Shown piece after piece: positions 42,569 to 51,231 of a stretch of 64,000 nucleotides of DNA; the first letter of the stretch is position 1; every line of letters begins with the position of its first letter. The translations under genes and the position numbers were made by a program. Origin of the DNA: Deltaproteobacteria bacterium (lineage in GTDB: Bacteria; Myxococcota_A; UBA9160; UBA4427); the NCBI GenBank assembly GCA_029261835.1, contig JAJDAO010000075.1:1-64000 (forward strand), in the 5' to 3' direction. The notes beneath the pieces are model-generated. The model saw only the letters and a list, made by a program, of their open reading frames with translations, was not told the DNA's origin and made no database searches.

Positions 42569-43830
42569 TGCCGCGGCTCAAGCTGGTGCTCCCGTTGCTC
42601 ATCCTCGGGCTCGGAGCCGTGTCCGTCTACGGGTTCTACGCGACGCGTCCCAAGCCGGAGCAGACATCGAGCTCCGCGAGTGCGCCCTTGGTGCGTGTCC
42701 AGCGCGTCGAGCTCCGCCCCCTCGACTTCGTGGTGCGGGCACACGGCACGGTCGCACCACGCCGGGAGGGCGACCTGATTCCCGAGGTGTCGGGGCCGGT
42801 GGTCTGGGTCTCGCCAGTGCTGGCTTCGGGAGGCTTCTTCGAGGAGAGTGAGCCGCTCGTTCGCATCGACCGCGCGGACTACGAGGTCGCGCTCGAGAGC
42901 GCGGGCGCCGTCGTCGCGCGCGTCGAGAGCGAGCATGAGCGAGCCGTCGTCGAGCGAGAACGGCAGCAGCGCCTGGCCGATCGAGCGGTTGCGAGCGAAA
43001 CGCACGTCGACGACGCCCACAACGCGGCCCGCGTCGCCGCTGCCACGCTGCGCGAGGCGCGCGCGAAGCTCGAGCGAGCCAAGCGGGATCTCGAGCGCAC
43101 GGAGCTGCGCGCGCCCTACGCGGGGCGGGTGCGACAGGCAAACGTCGACGTAGGACAGTTCGTGAATCGCGGTTCCGCGATCGGCAAGATCTATGCGGTC
43201 GATTACGCAGAGGTGCGTCTCCCCGTACCTGACGCGGAGCTCGATTTTCTCGAGCTGCCGCTGATGTTCCGCGGCGACACTCAGGCAGACGGCCCGGAGG
43301 TCCGTCTGCGGGCGCGTTTCGCGGGGCATGAGCATGTCTGGCGGGGGCGTGTCGTGCGGACCGAGGGCGAGATCGATCCGCGCACTCGCATGGTCCACGT
43401 CGTGGTCCGCGTCGAGGATCCCTACGGGCGCGCTCGCGTTCGGAACGAGGCAGATGCGGCGCAGGTGCGGCCGCCACTCGCCGTCGGACTCTTCGTCGAG
43501 GCGGAGATCCTGGGGCGCCATGTCGAGGCCGCGATCGACTTGCCGCGCGGCGCCCTGCGGACAGATGGGCGCGTGCTGGTGGTCGATGACCAGCAGCGCA
43601 TGTACACCCGGGAGGTCGACGTGCTGCGAGTCGAGGGCGAGCGCGTTGTGATCGGGGGTGGCCTCGCGCCGGGCGAGCGCGTCGTGGTCTGGCCCATGCA
43701 GGCGGTGGTCGAAGGCATGGTGGTGCGCGTTCACGCGGTCTCCGGTCAGACGCGAGCCGACTTCGAGCAGTCGCCGCGTCCCGATGGCGGCGCTGAGCCT
43801 GGACGCGATGGCGCCGGGGGGGCGTCGTGA
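42565..43830 (+). CDS. RND efflux periplasmic adaptor (membrane fusion protein)
   Basis: 421 residues. N-terminal anchor helix LVLPLLILGLGAVSVYGFYA; no lipobox. Then beta-barrel and lipoyl halves: RVQRVELRPLDFVVRAHGTV, EVSGPVVWVSP, a coiled-coil hairpin from about 115 to 175 (VESEHERAVVERERQQRLA, LREARAKLERAKRDLE), ELRAPYAGRVRQANVDVGQFV, and a membrane-proximal domain. It bridges the RND pump to an outer-membrane channel; no channel gene is in the window. Its stop overlaps the pump's GTG start (GTGA). Confidence 0.92.
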   Translation: MMPRLKLVLPLLILGLGAVSVYGFYATRPKPEQTSSSASAPLVRVQRVELRPLDFVVRAHGTVAPRREGDLIPEVSGPVVWVSPVLASGGFFEESEPLVRIDRADYEVALESAGAVVARVESEHERAVVERERQQRLADRAVASETHVDDAHNAARVAAATLREARAKLERAKRDLERTELRAPYAGRVRQANVDVGQFVNRGSAIGKIYAVDYAEVRLPVPDAELDFLELPLMFRGDTQADGPEVRLRARFAGHEHVWRGRVVRTEGEIDPRTRMVHVVVRVEDPYGRARVRNEADAAQVRPPLAVGLFVEAEILGRHVEAAIDLPRGALRTDGRVLVVDDQQRMYTREVDVLRVEGERVVIGGGLAPGERVVVWPMQAVVEGMVVRVHAVSGQTRADFEQSPRPDGGAEPGRDGAGGAS

Positions 43831-46800
43831 AGGGGATCATCGCCTGGTTCGCGCACAATCACGTCGCGGCCAATCTGCTGATGCTGCTGCTGGTGGTGGG
43901 CGGCGCTGCAGCGCTGCCACAGATCCAGCAGAAGTCCTTCCCCGACATCGATGTCGACATCGTCCAGATCAGCGTTGCCTACCTCGGGGCGGCGCCCGAG
44001 GAGGTGGAGGAGGGTGTCTGCGTTCGGATCGAGGAGGAGATCCACGGCATCAACGGCATCGAGAAGATCTCTTCGACCGCCGCCGAAGGCGTGTGCGGCG
44101 TCAGCGCGGAGCTGATCGCCGGCTACGAAGTCGATCGAGCGCTCTCCGAGATCAAGAATGCAGTGGACGCCATCACGACGTTCCCCTCCGAAACGGAGAA
44201 GCCGATCGTCAGCCACTACACCATCAAGCGAACGGCTCTTCAGATCGCGCTCTCCGGGCCGGCGGATGAACGTACGCTCAAGTTGATCGGCCAGCGCTTG
44301 CGCGACGAGATCGTCGCCTTGCCCGGAGTGACCCAGGTCGATCTCGCCAATGTTCGTGCCGATGAGATATCCATCGAAGTGTCGGAGGCGTCGCTGCGTC
44401 GCCACAATCTTCGCTTCGATCAGCTCGTACAGGCGGTTCGCAGCTCGTCACTGGACCTTCCCGGTGGATCGATCAAGACTCGAGACGGAGAGATCCTGCT
44501 GCGCACCAAGGGGCAGGCACACGATGCTCGGGAGTTCGAAGACATCGTTGTCGTCGCTCGCGGGGACGGCACACGGCTCCGGCTCGGGGATGTTGCAGTC
44601 GTGCGAGATGGATTCGCCGAGGACGATCGCTTCGCGCGCTTCGACGGCGAACGGGCCGTGCTGATCATCGTCTATCGCGTGGGCGACCAGAAGGTGCTCG
44701 ATCTGGTGGCGGCGGTGAAGAGCTACGTCGAGCAGGCGCGGGAAACACTGCCGGCTGGACTCGAGCTCACAGTCTGGCGTGACGGCTCCCGCAGTTTGCG
44801 CGATCGCTTGGACATTCTGACGCGGAGCGGCATCAATGGCTTCGTGTTGGTCTTCGTGCTGCTCTCGTGCTTCTTGCGGCTGCGCCTGGCCGGCTGGGTG
44901 AGTATCGGTGTGCCGCTCTCCTTTCTCGGTGCGCTGGCGCTCTTCCCCGCGCTGTCGATCTCGATCGACGTGGTCTCGCTCTTTGCTTTCATCCTGGTGC
45001 TGGGACTGCTGGTCGATGACGCCATCGTCGTGGGTGAGAACGTTCACACACACCAGCAGCGAGACGAGAGCCCGCTGCAGGCAGCGATCACCGGCACCCA
45101 GGAGGTCTCGGTACCGGTCATCTTCGGCGTGCTCACAAGCGTGGCGGCCTTCTTACCGTTGGTGATGGCGCCCGGGCCGATGGGGCAAGTGTTCAGCGGC
45201 ATCGGTGTGGTGGTGATACTGTGTCTCATCTTCTCCTTGATAGAGAGCCAGCTCGTGCTGCCCTGCCACCTCGGCCACGTGCGAATCAAGCGAGAGGCCG
45301 GGTCAGGTGGAACGGTTCGCGCGGGCTGGGAGCGTCTTCAGGAAGGTATGTCTGGCAGCCTCACTTGGCTGGCGCGGCATCTCTATCGACCGCTACTCGA
45401 GCGTGCGCTCGACTGGCGCTACACGACGCTGAGCATCGCGGTCGTCCTGCTCTCATTGACGGTATCGGTGATGCAGACCGGCCGGATCGAGTTCTCCTTC
45501 TTTCCACCCGTGGAGAGCGACTATCTCACCGCCGAACTCACCATGCCACTGGGCACGCCGGTGGAAGCCACCGCCCGCGCGGTGTATGAAATCGAGTCCG
45601 CGGCGCTGCGCGTGAAGCACCGGTTCGACGAACAGACGCCCGAGCTCGAGGAGCCCCTGATCAGGCATGTGTTGACCTCGGTGGGCGGTCAGCCGTCGCG
45701 ACGTGGTCACCGCGGTCAGTCGAGCTCCTCGTCGGGCGGCAGTCACCTGGGCGAAGTGAGCGTCGAGCTGCTGAGCGGAGACGGTCGTCCGATCGCGGCT
45801 CGGGACGTGGCAGCAATGTGGCGCGAGGAAACGCCGGTGATACCGGACGCCGAGTCGCTCGTCTTCAGCTACTCGCTCTTCAGCGCCGGCGATGCCATCA
45901 ACTTGAGACTCCAATCGGCAGATGTGGACGACCTCGTGGCCGCGGCGGAGGAGCTCAAGGCTCGGCTTGCGCGATATCCCGGTGTCTTCGATATCACCGA
46001 TACGTTTCAGGAGGGCAAGCGCGAGCTGAGGCTTTCGATTCTGCCCGCGGCCGAGGGACTCGGCCTCACGCTGAACGACCTCGCGCGTCAGGTCCGGCAG
46101 GCCTTCTACGGTGAGGAGGCCCAGCGGATCCAGCGAGATCGCGAAGATCTGCGCGTGATGGTGCGTTACCCCGCTTCGCGTCGTCGCTCGCTGGGCGATC
46201 TCGAGAGCATGCGCATTCGCACTCCAGATGGCGGAGAGGTCCCGTTCAGCAGTGTGGCCCGCGTCGAGAGCGGTCGCGGCTACGCTGCGATCCGGCGCAG
46301 TGACCGCCAGCGTGTCGTCAACGTCAAGGCCGACGTCGATCTCGCGCTCGCCAACTCCAACGAGGTGATCGCCGATCTGAGGGCGGATTTCCTGCCTCAG
46401 CTCGTGATCGACCACCCGGGACTGCGCTTCTCCATGGAGGGGGAGCAGCGAGAGCAGAGCCGCGTCATGGGCGGCATGTTCCAGACATCGCTCCTGGCGC
46501 TCTGTCTCATCTACGCCCTGCTCGCCGTGCCACTGCGTTCGTACAGCCAGCCGCTGATCATCATGACCGTCATCCCCTTCGGCCTTGTGGGCGCCATCGG
46601 TGGTCACTTGCTCATGGAGAAGAGCCTGAGCATGATGTCCGTATTCGGCGTCGTGGCGCTCTCCGGTGTCGTCGTGAATGCCAGTCTCGTGATGGTTCAC
46701 TACATCAACGGTCGCCGGGAAGCGGGGGTGGACTTGGCCGATGCGGTGCGCGAGGCGGGGGTTGCGCGTTTTCGTCCCATCGTGCTGACCTCCCTGACGA

Positions 46801-47072
46801 CATTCGCAGGCCTGACGCCCCTGCTGCTGGAACGCAGCGTATCCGCTCAGTTCCTGATTCCGATGGCGATCTCCCTCGGCTTCGGTGTCATCTTCTCGGC
46901 GGTGATCACTCTCTTCCTGGTGCCGAGCTGCTACGTGATCCTGGAGGACATCCGGGGGCTCGCCGGGCGGCGTCGTGGCGGGGCGGCGGTGGGCGTTTCC
47001 GAGAGCGGCGAAGTGGCCGAGATATCAGCTCGCAAGGCAAAGAGGCCGCCGGGGATCCGGAATGCGGGCTGA
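43827..47072 (+). CDS. RND-superfamily efflux permease (AcrB-like HAE family)
   Basis: 1081 residues, usual RND length. One N-terminal helix, a first large periplasmic loop, helices 2-6, a second loop and helices 8-12. The proton-relay pair is present as VLGLLVDDAIVVGENVHTH in helix 4. N-terminal ANLLMLLLVVGG and FPDIDVDIVQISVAYLGAAPEEVEE are typical. The sequence is closer to uncharacterised AcrB/MdtB-like pumps than to heavy-metal CusA (no Met relay seen). A Ser/Gly linker (SSSSGGSHLG) sits in the second periplasmic loop. Substrate unknown; the TetR ligand would be a clue. Confidence 0.93.
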   Translation: MKGIIAWFAHNHVAANLLMLLLVVGGAAALPQIQQKSFPDIDVDIVQISVAYLGAAPEEVEEGVCVRIEEEIHGINGIEKISSTAAEGVCGVSAELIAGYEVDRALSEIKNAVDAITTFPSETEKPIVSHYTIKRTALQIALSGPADERTLKLIGQRLRDEIVALPGVTQVDLANVRADEISIEVSEASLRRHNLRFDQLVQAVRSSSLDLPGGSIKTRDGEILLRTKGQAHDAREFEDIVVVARGDGTRLRLGDVAVVRDGFAEDDRFARFDGERAVLIIVYRVGDQKVLDLVAAVKSYVEQARETLPAGLELTVWRDGSRSLRDRLDILTRSGINGFVLVFVLLSCFLRLRLAGWVSIGVPLSFLGALALFPALSISIDVVSLFAFILVLGLLVDDAIVVGENVHTHQQRDESPLQAAITGTQEVSVPVIFGVLTSVAAFLPLVMAPGPMGQVFSGIGVVVILCLIFSLIESQLVLPCHLGHVRIKREAGSGGTVRAGWERLQEGMSGSLTWLARHLYRPLLERALDWRYTTLSIAVVLLSLTVSVMQTGRIEFSFFPPVESDYLTAELTMPLGTPVEATARAVYEIESAALRVKHRFDEQTPELEEPLIRHVLTSVGGQPSRRGHRGQSSSSSGGSHLGEVSVELLSGDGRPIAARDVAAMWREETPVIPDAESLVFSYSLFSAGDAINLRLQSADVDDLVAAAEELKARLARYPGVFDITDTFQEGKRELRLSILPAAEGLGLTLNDLARQVRQAFYGEEAQRIQRDREDLRVMVRYPASRRRSLGDLESMRIRTPDGGEVPFSSVARVESGRGYAAIRRSDRQRVVNVKADVDLALANSNEVIADLRADFLPQLVIDHPGLRFSMEGEQREQSRVMGGMFQTSLLALCLIYALLAVPLRSYSQPLIIMTVIPFGLVGAIGGHLLMEKSLSMMSVFGVVALSGVVVNASLVMVHYINGRREAGVDLADAVREAGVARFRPIVLTSLTTFAGLTPLLLERSVSAQFLIPMAISLGFGVIFSAVITLFLVPSCYVILEDIRGLAGRRRGGAAVGVSESGEVAEISARKAKRPPGIRNAG

Positions 47073-47192
47073 AGTGACTTCCGGTAGATTACCGCCCGCC
47101 CGGGCCCGACGACGGGGTCCTGTCTCGCGGCTCTTCTCGATCCGCGAATCTCCCGCGAGAATCTTGTACGACGAAACGGAAGAGATCAGATC

Positions 47193-47936
47193 GTGTACGG
47201 CATCCTAGTCTCCCTGGCCATTGGTCTGCTCGTGGGCGTGGTCTACACGCTGCTCGGGTGGTGGAAGACCTGGGCCATGGGCATCATCCTCGGTGTGCTC
47301 GTGGCGATGGTCGCCTTCGTGCTGCTCTCACGGCTGCTCGCGAAGCGTTTCGAGCCGCGTTTCTTGCAGGCGCAGAAGCAGATCCAGTCCGGTGCCAATC
47401 AGTTGGCGCTCAGGACGCTCGAGGATCTCCTGCCCTTCGGCCGCTGGCAGGTTCTCTTGACCGGGCAGATCCACGCGCAGCTCGGTCTGCTGCTCTACGC
47501 CATGGAGAAGGAGGACGAGGCGCTCGGGCACCTCGTGAAGTCGGGCCTTCGCGTGCCCGACGCTCGGCTCGCACTCGCGGCGATCTATTACCGCAAGAAG
47601 CGCTTCGACGAGGCCAACGAGGTGGTGAAGCTCGCCATCAAGGCCAACAAGAAGCAGATTCTTCTCTACAACGTCTACGCCTATCTGTTGAACAAGCAGG
47701 GTAAGCGTGACGAAGCCATTGAGCAGCTGCAGAGTTGCCTCAAGGTCGAAGCCTCCAACGAATCCACGAAGGACAACCTGTTGCGGCTTCAGAACAACCG
47801 CAAAATGAACATGAAGCGCTTCGGGATGCAGTGGTACGGCCTCAAGCTCGAGAAGCCACCCGCTTCCTTGCGGCAGGCCCCACCCGGCATGCAGCGGGGC
47901 TTTCGCGCGAAGCAGAAGAAGCAGAAGCGGCGCTGA
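47193..47936 (+). CDS. Membrane-anchored tetratricopeptide-repeat protein
   Basis: 247 residues from GTG. Two membrane helices at the N-terminus (YGILVSLAIGLLVGVVYTLL; AMGIILGVLVAMVAFVLLS), then cytoplasmic TPR-like helical pairs: GQIHAQLGLLLYAMEKEDEA, RLALAAIYYRKKRFDEANEV, YNVYAYLLNKQGKRDEAIEQ. A very basic C-terminal tail (KQKKQKRR) could bind nucleic acid or phospholipid. Function unknown; probably a scaffold. It lies 120 bases past the RND gene and may be a separate unit. Confidence 0.8.
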   Translation: MYGILVSLAIGLLVGVVYTLLGWWKTWAMGIILGVLVAMVAFVLLSRLLAKRFEPRFLQAQKQIQSGANQLALRTLEDLLPFGRWQVLLTGQIHAQLGLLLYAMEKEDEALGHLVKSGLRVPDARLALAAIYYRKKRFDEANEVVKLAIKANKKQILLYNVYAYLLNKQGKRDEAIEQLQSCLKVEASNESTKDNLLRLQNNRKMNMKRFGMQWYGLKLEKPPASLRQAPPGMQRGFRAKQKKQKRR

Positions 47937-48002
47937 GGCGTCGGGCCCGCAGGGGTCTATCGGCGGCTCATCCTCGCGCGCAGACGGTCGCCCGGCCCCG
48001 TC

Positions 48003-49253
48003 TCAGCTCGTGCGCTCGTTGATCAGCATCTGATCCAGACTCTGACGCTGGCGGATGAGCACGGCCGTGCCATCGCGCCGGACGAGTACCTCGGGAGCCT
48101 CCGGGAAGGAATTGTAGTTCTTCCCCGCGAGTGCCGAGCAATAGGCGCCCGCTCCGCCAATGACGACGATATCGCCCGGCTCGGGCTGACAGAGTCTACG
48201 CGGGCGCAGGCCTTCCGGATCGCCTGGCTGCGGTGTCAGGCTGTCGCCGCTCTCGCAGCAGTGCCCCACGACCAGGTAGTCCCCCTCGCCGTGTCGCTCA
48301 TCGCCGTCAGCGGGTACCACCTCGATCGGATGCTGGGCTCCGTAAAGCGTTGGCCGCAGGATCTCCGTCATCCCGGTGTCGGTCTTGATGAAGGCGTAGC
48401 CTTCGGCGCCCGAATCCACCACGTCGATCACATCGGCCAGGACGACGCCGGCGTTGGCCACCAGATAGGTGCCCGGCTCGATCTCCAAATGAAGCTCTCG
48501 GCCGTGCTGCGCAGCGAACGCCTCGAAGTCGGGGAGCAACGCCTCACCGATCTCCCGCAGATTCGCCGAAGCCTCGCCCGGCAAGCGAGCGACCTTGAAC
48601 CCCCCACCCAGGTTGAGACGCGTTACGTCGGGCAGCCGCGCCGCGGCCTCAAGCGTGAGGCGTGCGCACTTCTTCCACACTTCCGGATCGCCGCCCGAGC
48701 CGATGTGTGCGTGCATGCGGGTGAGTCGCAGATCGAACTCGCGCTGCAGGGCGAGCACCTGATCGAGCTTCTCGTGCCAGATGCCGAAGCTCGAGGAAGG
48801 GCCGCTCGTATTGGTTCGGTTGTTGTGACCGGCGCCGAGGCCCGGATTGATTCGCACCGACACCTCGCGGCCGGGAAAGAGCTGGCCGTAGGCCTCGAGC
48901 TGTCGCAGGGAACAGGCGTTGAAGAGCACGCCCCGCTCGACCAGATCCTTCAGGTCCTTGGGGAGTTCCTGGGCGGTGATCTGGATCCTGTCCGGCGCCA
49001 CCCCCGCACGCAGCGCACGCTCTGCCTCGAAGCCGCTACTGGCGTCGATGTGGAGGCCGGTCTCGTAGAGCACTCGAATGATGGCCGCGGTCGGCAGCGC
49101 CTTCATGGCGTAGCGGGCCGTCAGCCCGAAGGCGCTGGGGAAGGCCAGAACCTCGCGGGCCGAAGCCTCGAGGGTTCGCTGATCGTAGACGTAGACCGGG
49201 GTGCCGAACTCGGCTCGGATGGCTCTGGCCTGGTCGCCGGAGAGGAAGCTCAT
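48003..49253 (-). CDS. lysA: Diaminopimelate decarboxylase
   Basis: 416 residues, alanine-racemase fold type III. PLP Lys in LTARYAMKALP, HIGSGG, RLNLGGGFKV, EIEPGTYLVANAG (Arg/Gly of PLP phosphate site), and the active-site Cys in VGHCCESGDSL. The C-terminal YCSALAGKNYNSFPEAPEVLVR is typical of LysA. It makes L-lysine from meso-diaminopimelate. No other lysine genes are near. The subgroup is one of the more divergent LysA types, so a related decarboxylase remains possible. Confidence 0.87.
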   Translation of the reverse strand: MSFLSGDQARAIRAEFGTPVYVYDQRTLEASAREVLAFPSAFGLTARYAMKALPTAAIIRVLYETGLHIDASSGFEAERALRAGVAPDRIQITAQELPKDLKDLVERGVLFNACSLRQLEAYGQLFPGREVSVRINPGLGAGHNNRTNTSGPSSSFGIWHEKLDQVLALQREFDLRLTRMHAHIGSGGDPEVWKKCARLTLEAAARLPDVTRLNLGGGFKVARLPGEASANLREIGEALLPDFEAFAAQHGRELHLEIEPGTYLVANAGVVLADVIDVVDSGAEGYAFIKTDTGMTEILRPTLYGAQHPIEVVPADGDERHGEGDYLVVGHCCESGDSLTPQPGDPEGLRPRRLCQPEPGDIVVIGGAGAYCSALAGKNYNSFPEAPEVLVRRDGTAVLIRQRQSLDQMLINERTS

Positions 49254-49396
49254 GTCGCCTCGGTTGCTCGTGGGTGGATCGTCGGTTTGCTATGTCCGGC
49301 CGCGTTGGGCCATTCGCTTCGGACTATAGCAATCGGCTCGCTGGTCATGCCGGCGTGGAGTCGGGCGGGCTCGACTCATGCGCGTGCAGAGTCGCG

Positions 49397-50110
49397 TCAG
49401 CGACCGGCAACTTCCGGGGCGCCCGGTCTCCTCCCCCGCAAGAACAACGCGTTTCGCTCGTCCTGCGTGAGCGGCTCGTCGCCCCAGACGCCTGCACCGG
49501 CCGCCAGGCCGCGCTGGACCGCCGGCCGCAGCATGAAGCGCTCGAACCAGTCTGCCACGTTCGGGAGATCATCGAGCTCGATCGCGTGCATGCCGCGGAA
49601 GTTCACCCAGGCCGCGACGGCGATGTCGGCGATGGAGTACTCGTCTGCCAGCCACTCGCGTCCAGACAGGCGTCGGTCGAGGATGCCGTAGAGGCGGGCA
49701 GCCTCGTCCGCGTAGCGCCCGATGGCGTACTCGATCTTCTCCGATGCAAAGACCCGGAAGTGGCCGAGCTGACCCAGCATCGGGCCGAACCCCGCCATCT
49801 GCCACATCAGCCATTGCAGTACCTCAGCCTGGGAGCGCGGCGACTCGGGGAGCAGCCGTTCGGTCTTTCGAGCGAGGTAGAGCAGAATGGCGCCCGACTC
49901 GAAGACCGGTAGGGGGCCGTCGCCATCCTCGGGATCCAGATCCACGATGGCGGGGATCCGGTTGTTGGGACTGATGGCGAGGAACTCGGGCGTGTGCTGG
50001 TCGCCGCGAGCGATGTTGATCGGCACGATACGGTAGTCGAGCGCGAGCTCTTCCAGCGCGATGCTGACCTTGTGACCGTTCGGGGTCGGGAAGCTGTAGA
50101 GCTCGATCAA
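49397..50110 (-). CDS. Glutathione S-transferase, YfcG/Nu-class-like
   Basis: 237 residues from TTG at 50110, which starts LIELYSFPTPNGHKVSIALEEL. That opening, with the Asn-Gly after the Thr-Pro, is the YfcG-like GSTs' glutathione disulfide site. The thioredoxin half ends SPNNRIPAIVD, PVFESGAILLYLARK; the helical half has LQWLMWQMAGFGPMLGQ and EYSIADIAVAAWV. A longer frame to 50179 would run into the divergent quinone-reductase gene, so the TTG is preferred. It probably reduces disulfides or peroxides with glutathione. Confidence 0.85.
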   Translation of the reverse strand: MIELYSFPTPNGHKVSIALEELALDYRIVPINIARGDQHTPEFLAISPNNRIPAIVDLDPEDGDGPLPVFESGAILLYLARKTERLLPESPRSQAEVLQWLMWQMAGFGPMLGQLGHFRVFASEKIEYAIGRYADEAARLYGILDRRLSGREWLADEYSIADIAVAAWVNFRGMHAIELDDLPNVADWFERFMLRPAVQRGLAAGAGVWGDEPLTQDERNALFLRGRRPGAPEVAGR

Positions 50111-50177
50111 GAAGGAGGTCTCCTGCGCTGGGCGTGCCGCCGTCGCCCCACCATTGGGGGTGCTACGCTGCCTCGCC

Positions 50178-51146
50178 ATGAAGGCAGCAGTCTACTACGA
50201 GACCGGTGGCCCCGAGGTCTTTCGCTTCGAAGAGGTTCCCGATCCAGTCTGTACGCCGGATGGGGTGGTGATCGACGTGGCGGCCGTGAGCATCGAGGGG
50301 GGCGATACGCTCCACCGACTCGGTGGCGAGATGGCGAGCCGACCGCACATCGTCGGCTACCAGTGTGCCGGTGTGATCTCGCAGCTGGGCGAGCAGGTGA
50401 GCGAGCGCAAGCTGGGGCAGCGCGTCGTCTGCGTCGATGTGCAGGGTTCGCACGCGGAAAGGCGGGCGGTACGAGCGGCCGCGACCTGGCCCGTCCCCGC
50501 TGATCTCGATCTCGAGCGGGCTGCCTGCGTTCCGATCGCGGTGGGGACGGCGGACGACTGCCTCTTCGAGTTCGGTCGTCTGCAGGCGGGTGAGACGGTG
50601 CTCGTGCAGGCCGGGGCTGGCGGGCTGGGGATGGCCTGCATCCAGCTCGCAAAGCGAGCGGGGGCGACGGTCCTCGCCACCGCCTCGAGCGATGAGAAGC
50701 TCGAGCGGCTGAAGGCGCTCGGGATGGATCACGGCATCAATTACCTCGAGAGCGATTTCGTGACGGCAGCACGCGAGTTGACGGGGGGCCGGGGGCCGGA
50801 GCTCGTGGTCGACTCGGTGGGGGGGAAGACTCTGCGGGGCAGCATGGAGTGTGCGGCCTACCGCGGGCGCATCATCACGGTCGGGGACGCGGGCCGAAGC
50901 GATGTGGTGCCTGAGACCGGTCTGCTGCGTCCGGCCAACAAGAGCCTGACGGGGGTCTTTCTCGGTGCGGAGCTCTTCTTCAATGCCGCCCGCGTGCATC
51001 CCATGATCCAGCGGCACATCGACGCAGTCACTGCGGGCGAGCTGGAGATCGTGGTCGACAGCACGTTCCCCCTCGAGCAAGCCGCAGCCGCCCACGCGCA
51101 TATCGAGAGCCGGCAGGCGTTCGGGCGCGTGCTGCTGATCCCCTGA
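50178..51146 (+). CDS. Zinc-free quinone oxidoreductase (MDR superfamily)
   Basis: 322 residues. MKAAVYYETGGPEVFRFEEV opens like quinone oxidoreductase QOR; the catalytic zinc Cys/His ligands of alcohol dehydrogenases are absent. The Rossmann motif is VLVQAGAGGLGMACIQLAKRAGATV. It should reduce quinones or enones with NADPH. It diverges from the GST gene; together they look like a redox/xenobiotic defence pair. Confidence 0.87.
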   Translation: MKAAVYYETGGPEVFRFEEVPDPVCTPDGVVIDVAAVSIEGGDTLHRLGGEMASRPHIVGYQCAGVISQLGEQVSERKLGQRVVCVDVQGSHAERRAVRAAATWPVPADLDLERAACVPIAVGTADDCLFEFGRLQAGETVLVQAGAGGLGMACIQLAKRAGATVLATASSDEKLERLKALGMDHGINYLESDFVTAARELTGGRGPELVVDSVGGKTLRGSMECAAYRGRIITVGDAGRSDVVPETGLLRPANKSLTGVFLGAELFFNAARVHPMIQRHIDAVTAGELEIVVDSTFPLEQAAAAHAHIESRQAFGRVLLIP

Positions 51147-51231
51147 TTTCTCAGGTCTGAAGACCCCCGCTCGGCTACCCTGATCGCCGGTCGCGGCGGT
51201 ACCGATCGCCGCGCGCAAGAGAGGCGCCCAG

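Noticed and set aside
45453..46700. Minus-strand frame opposite the RND pump
   Set aside because: Antisense shadow with His/Glu/Arg bias; RND protein in the other strand is unambiguous.
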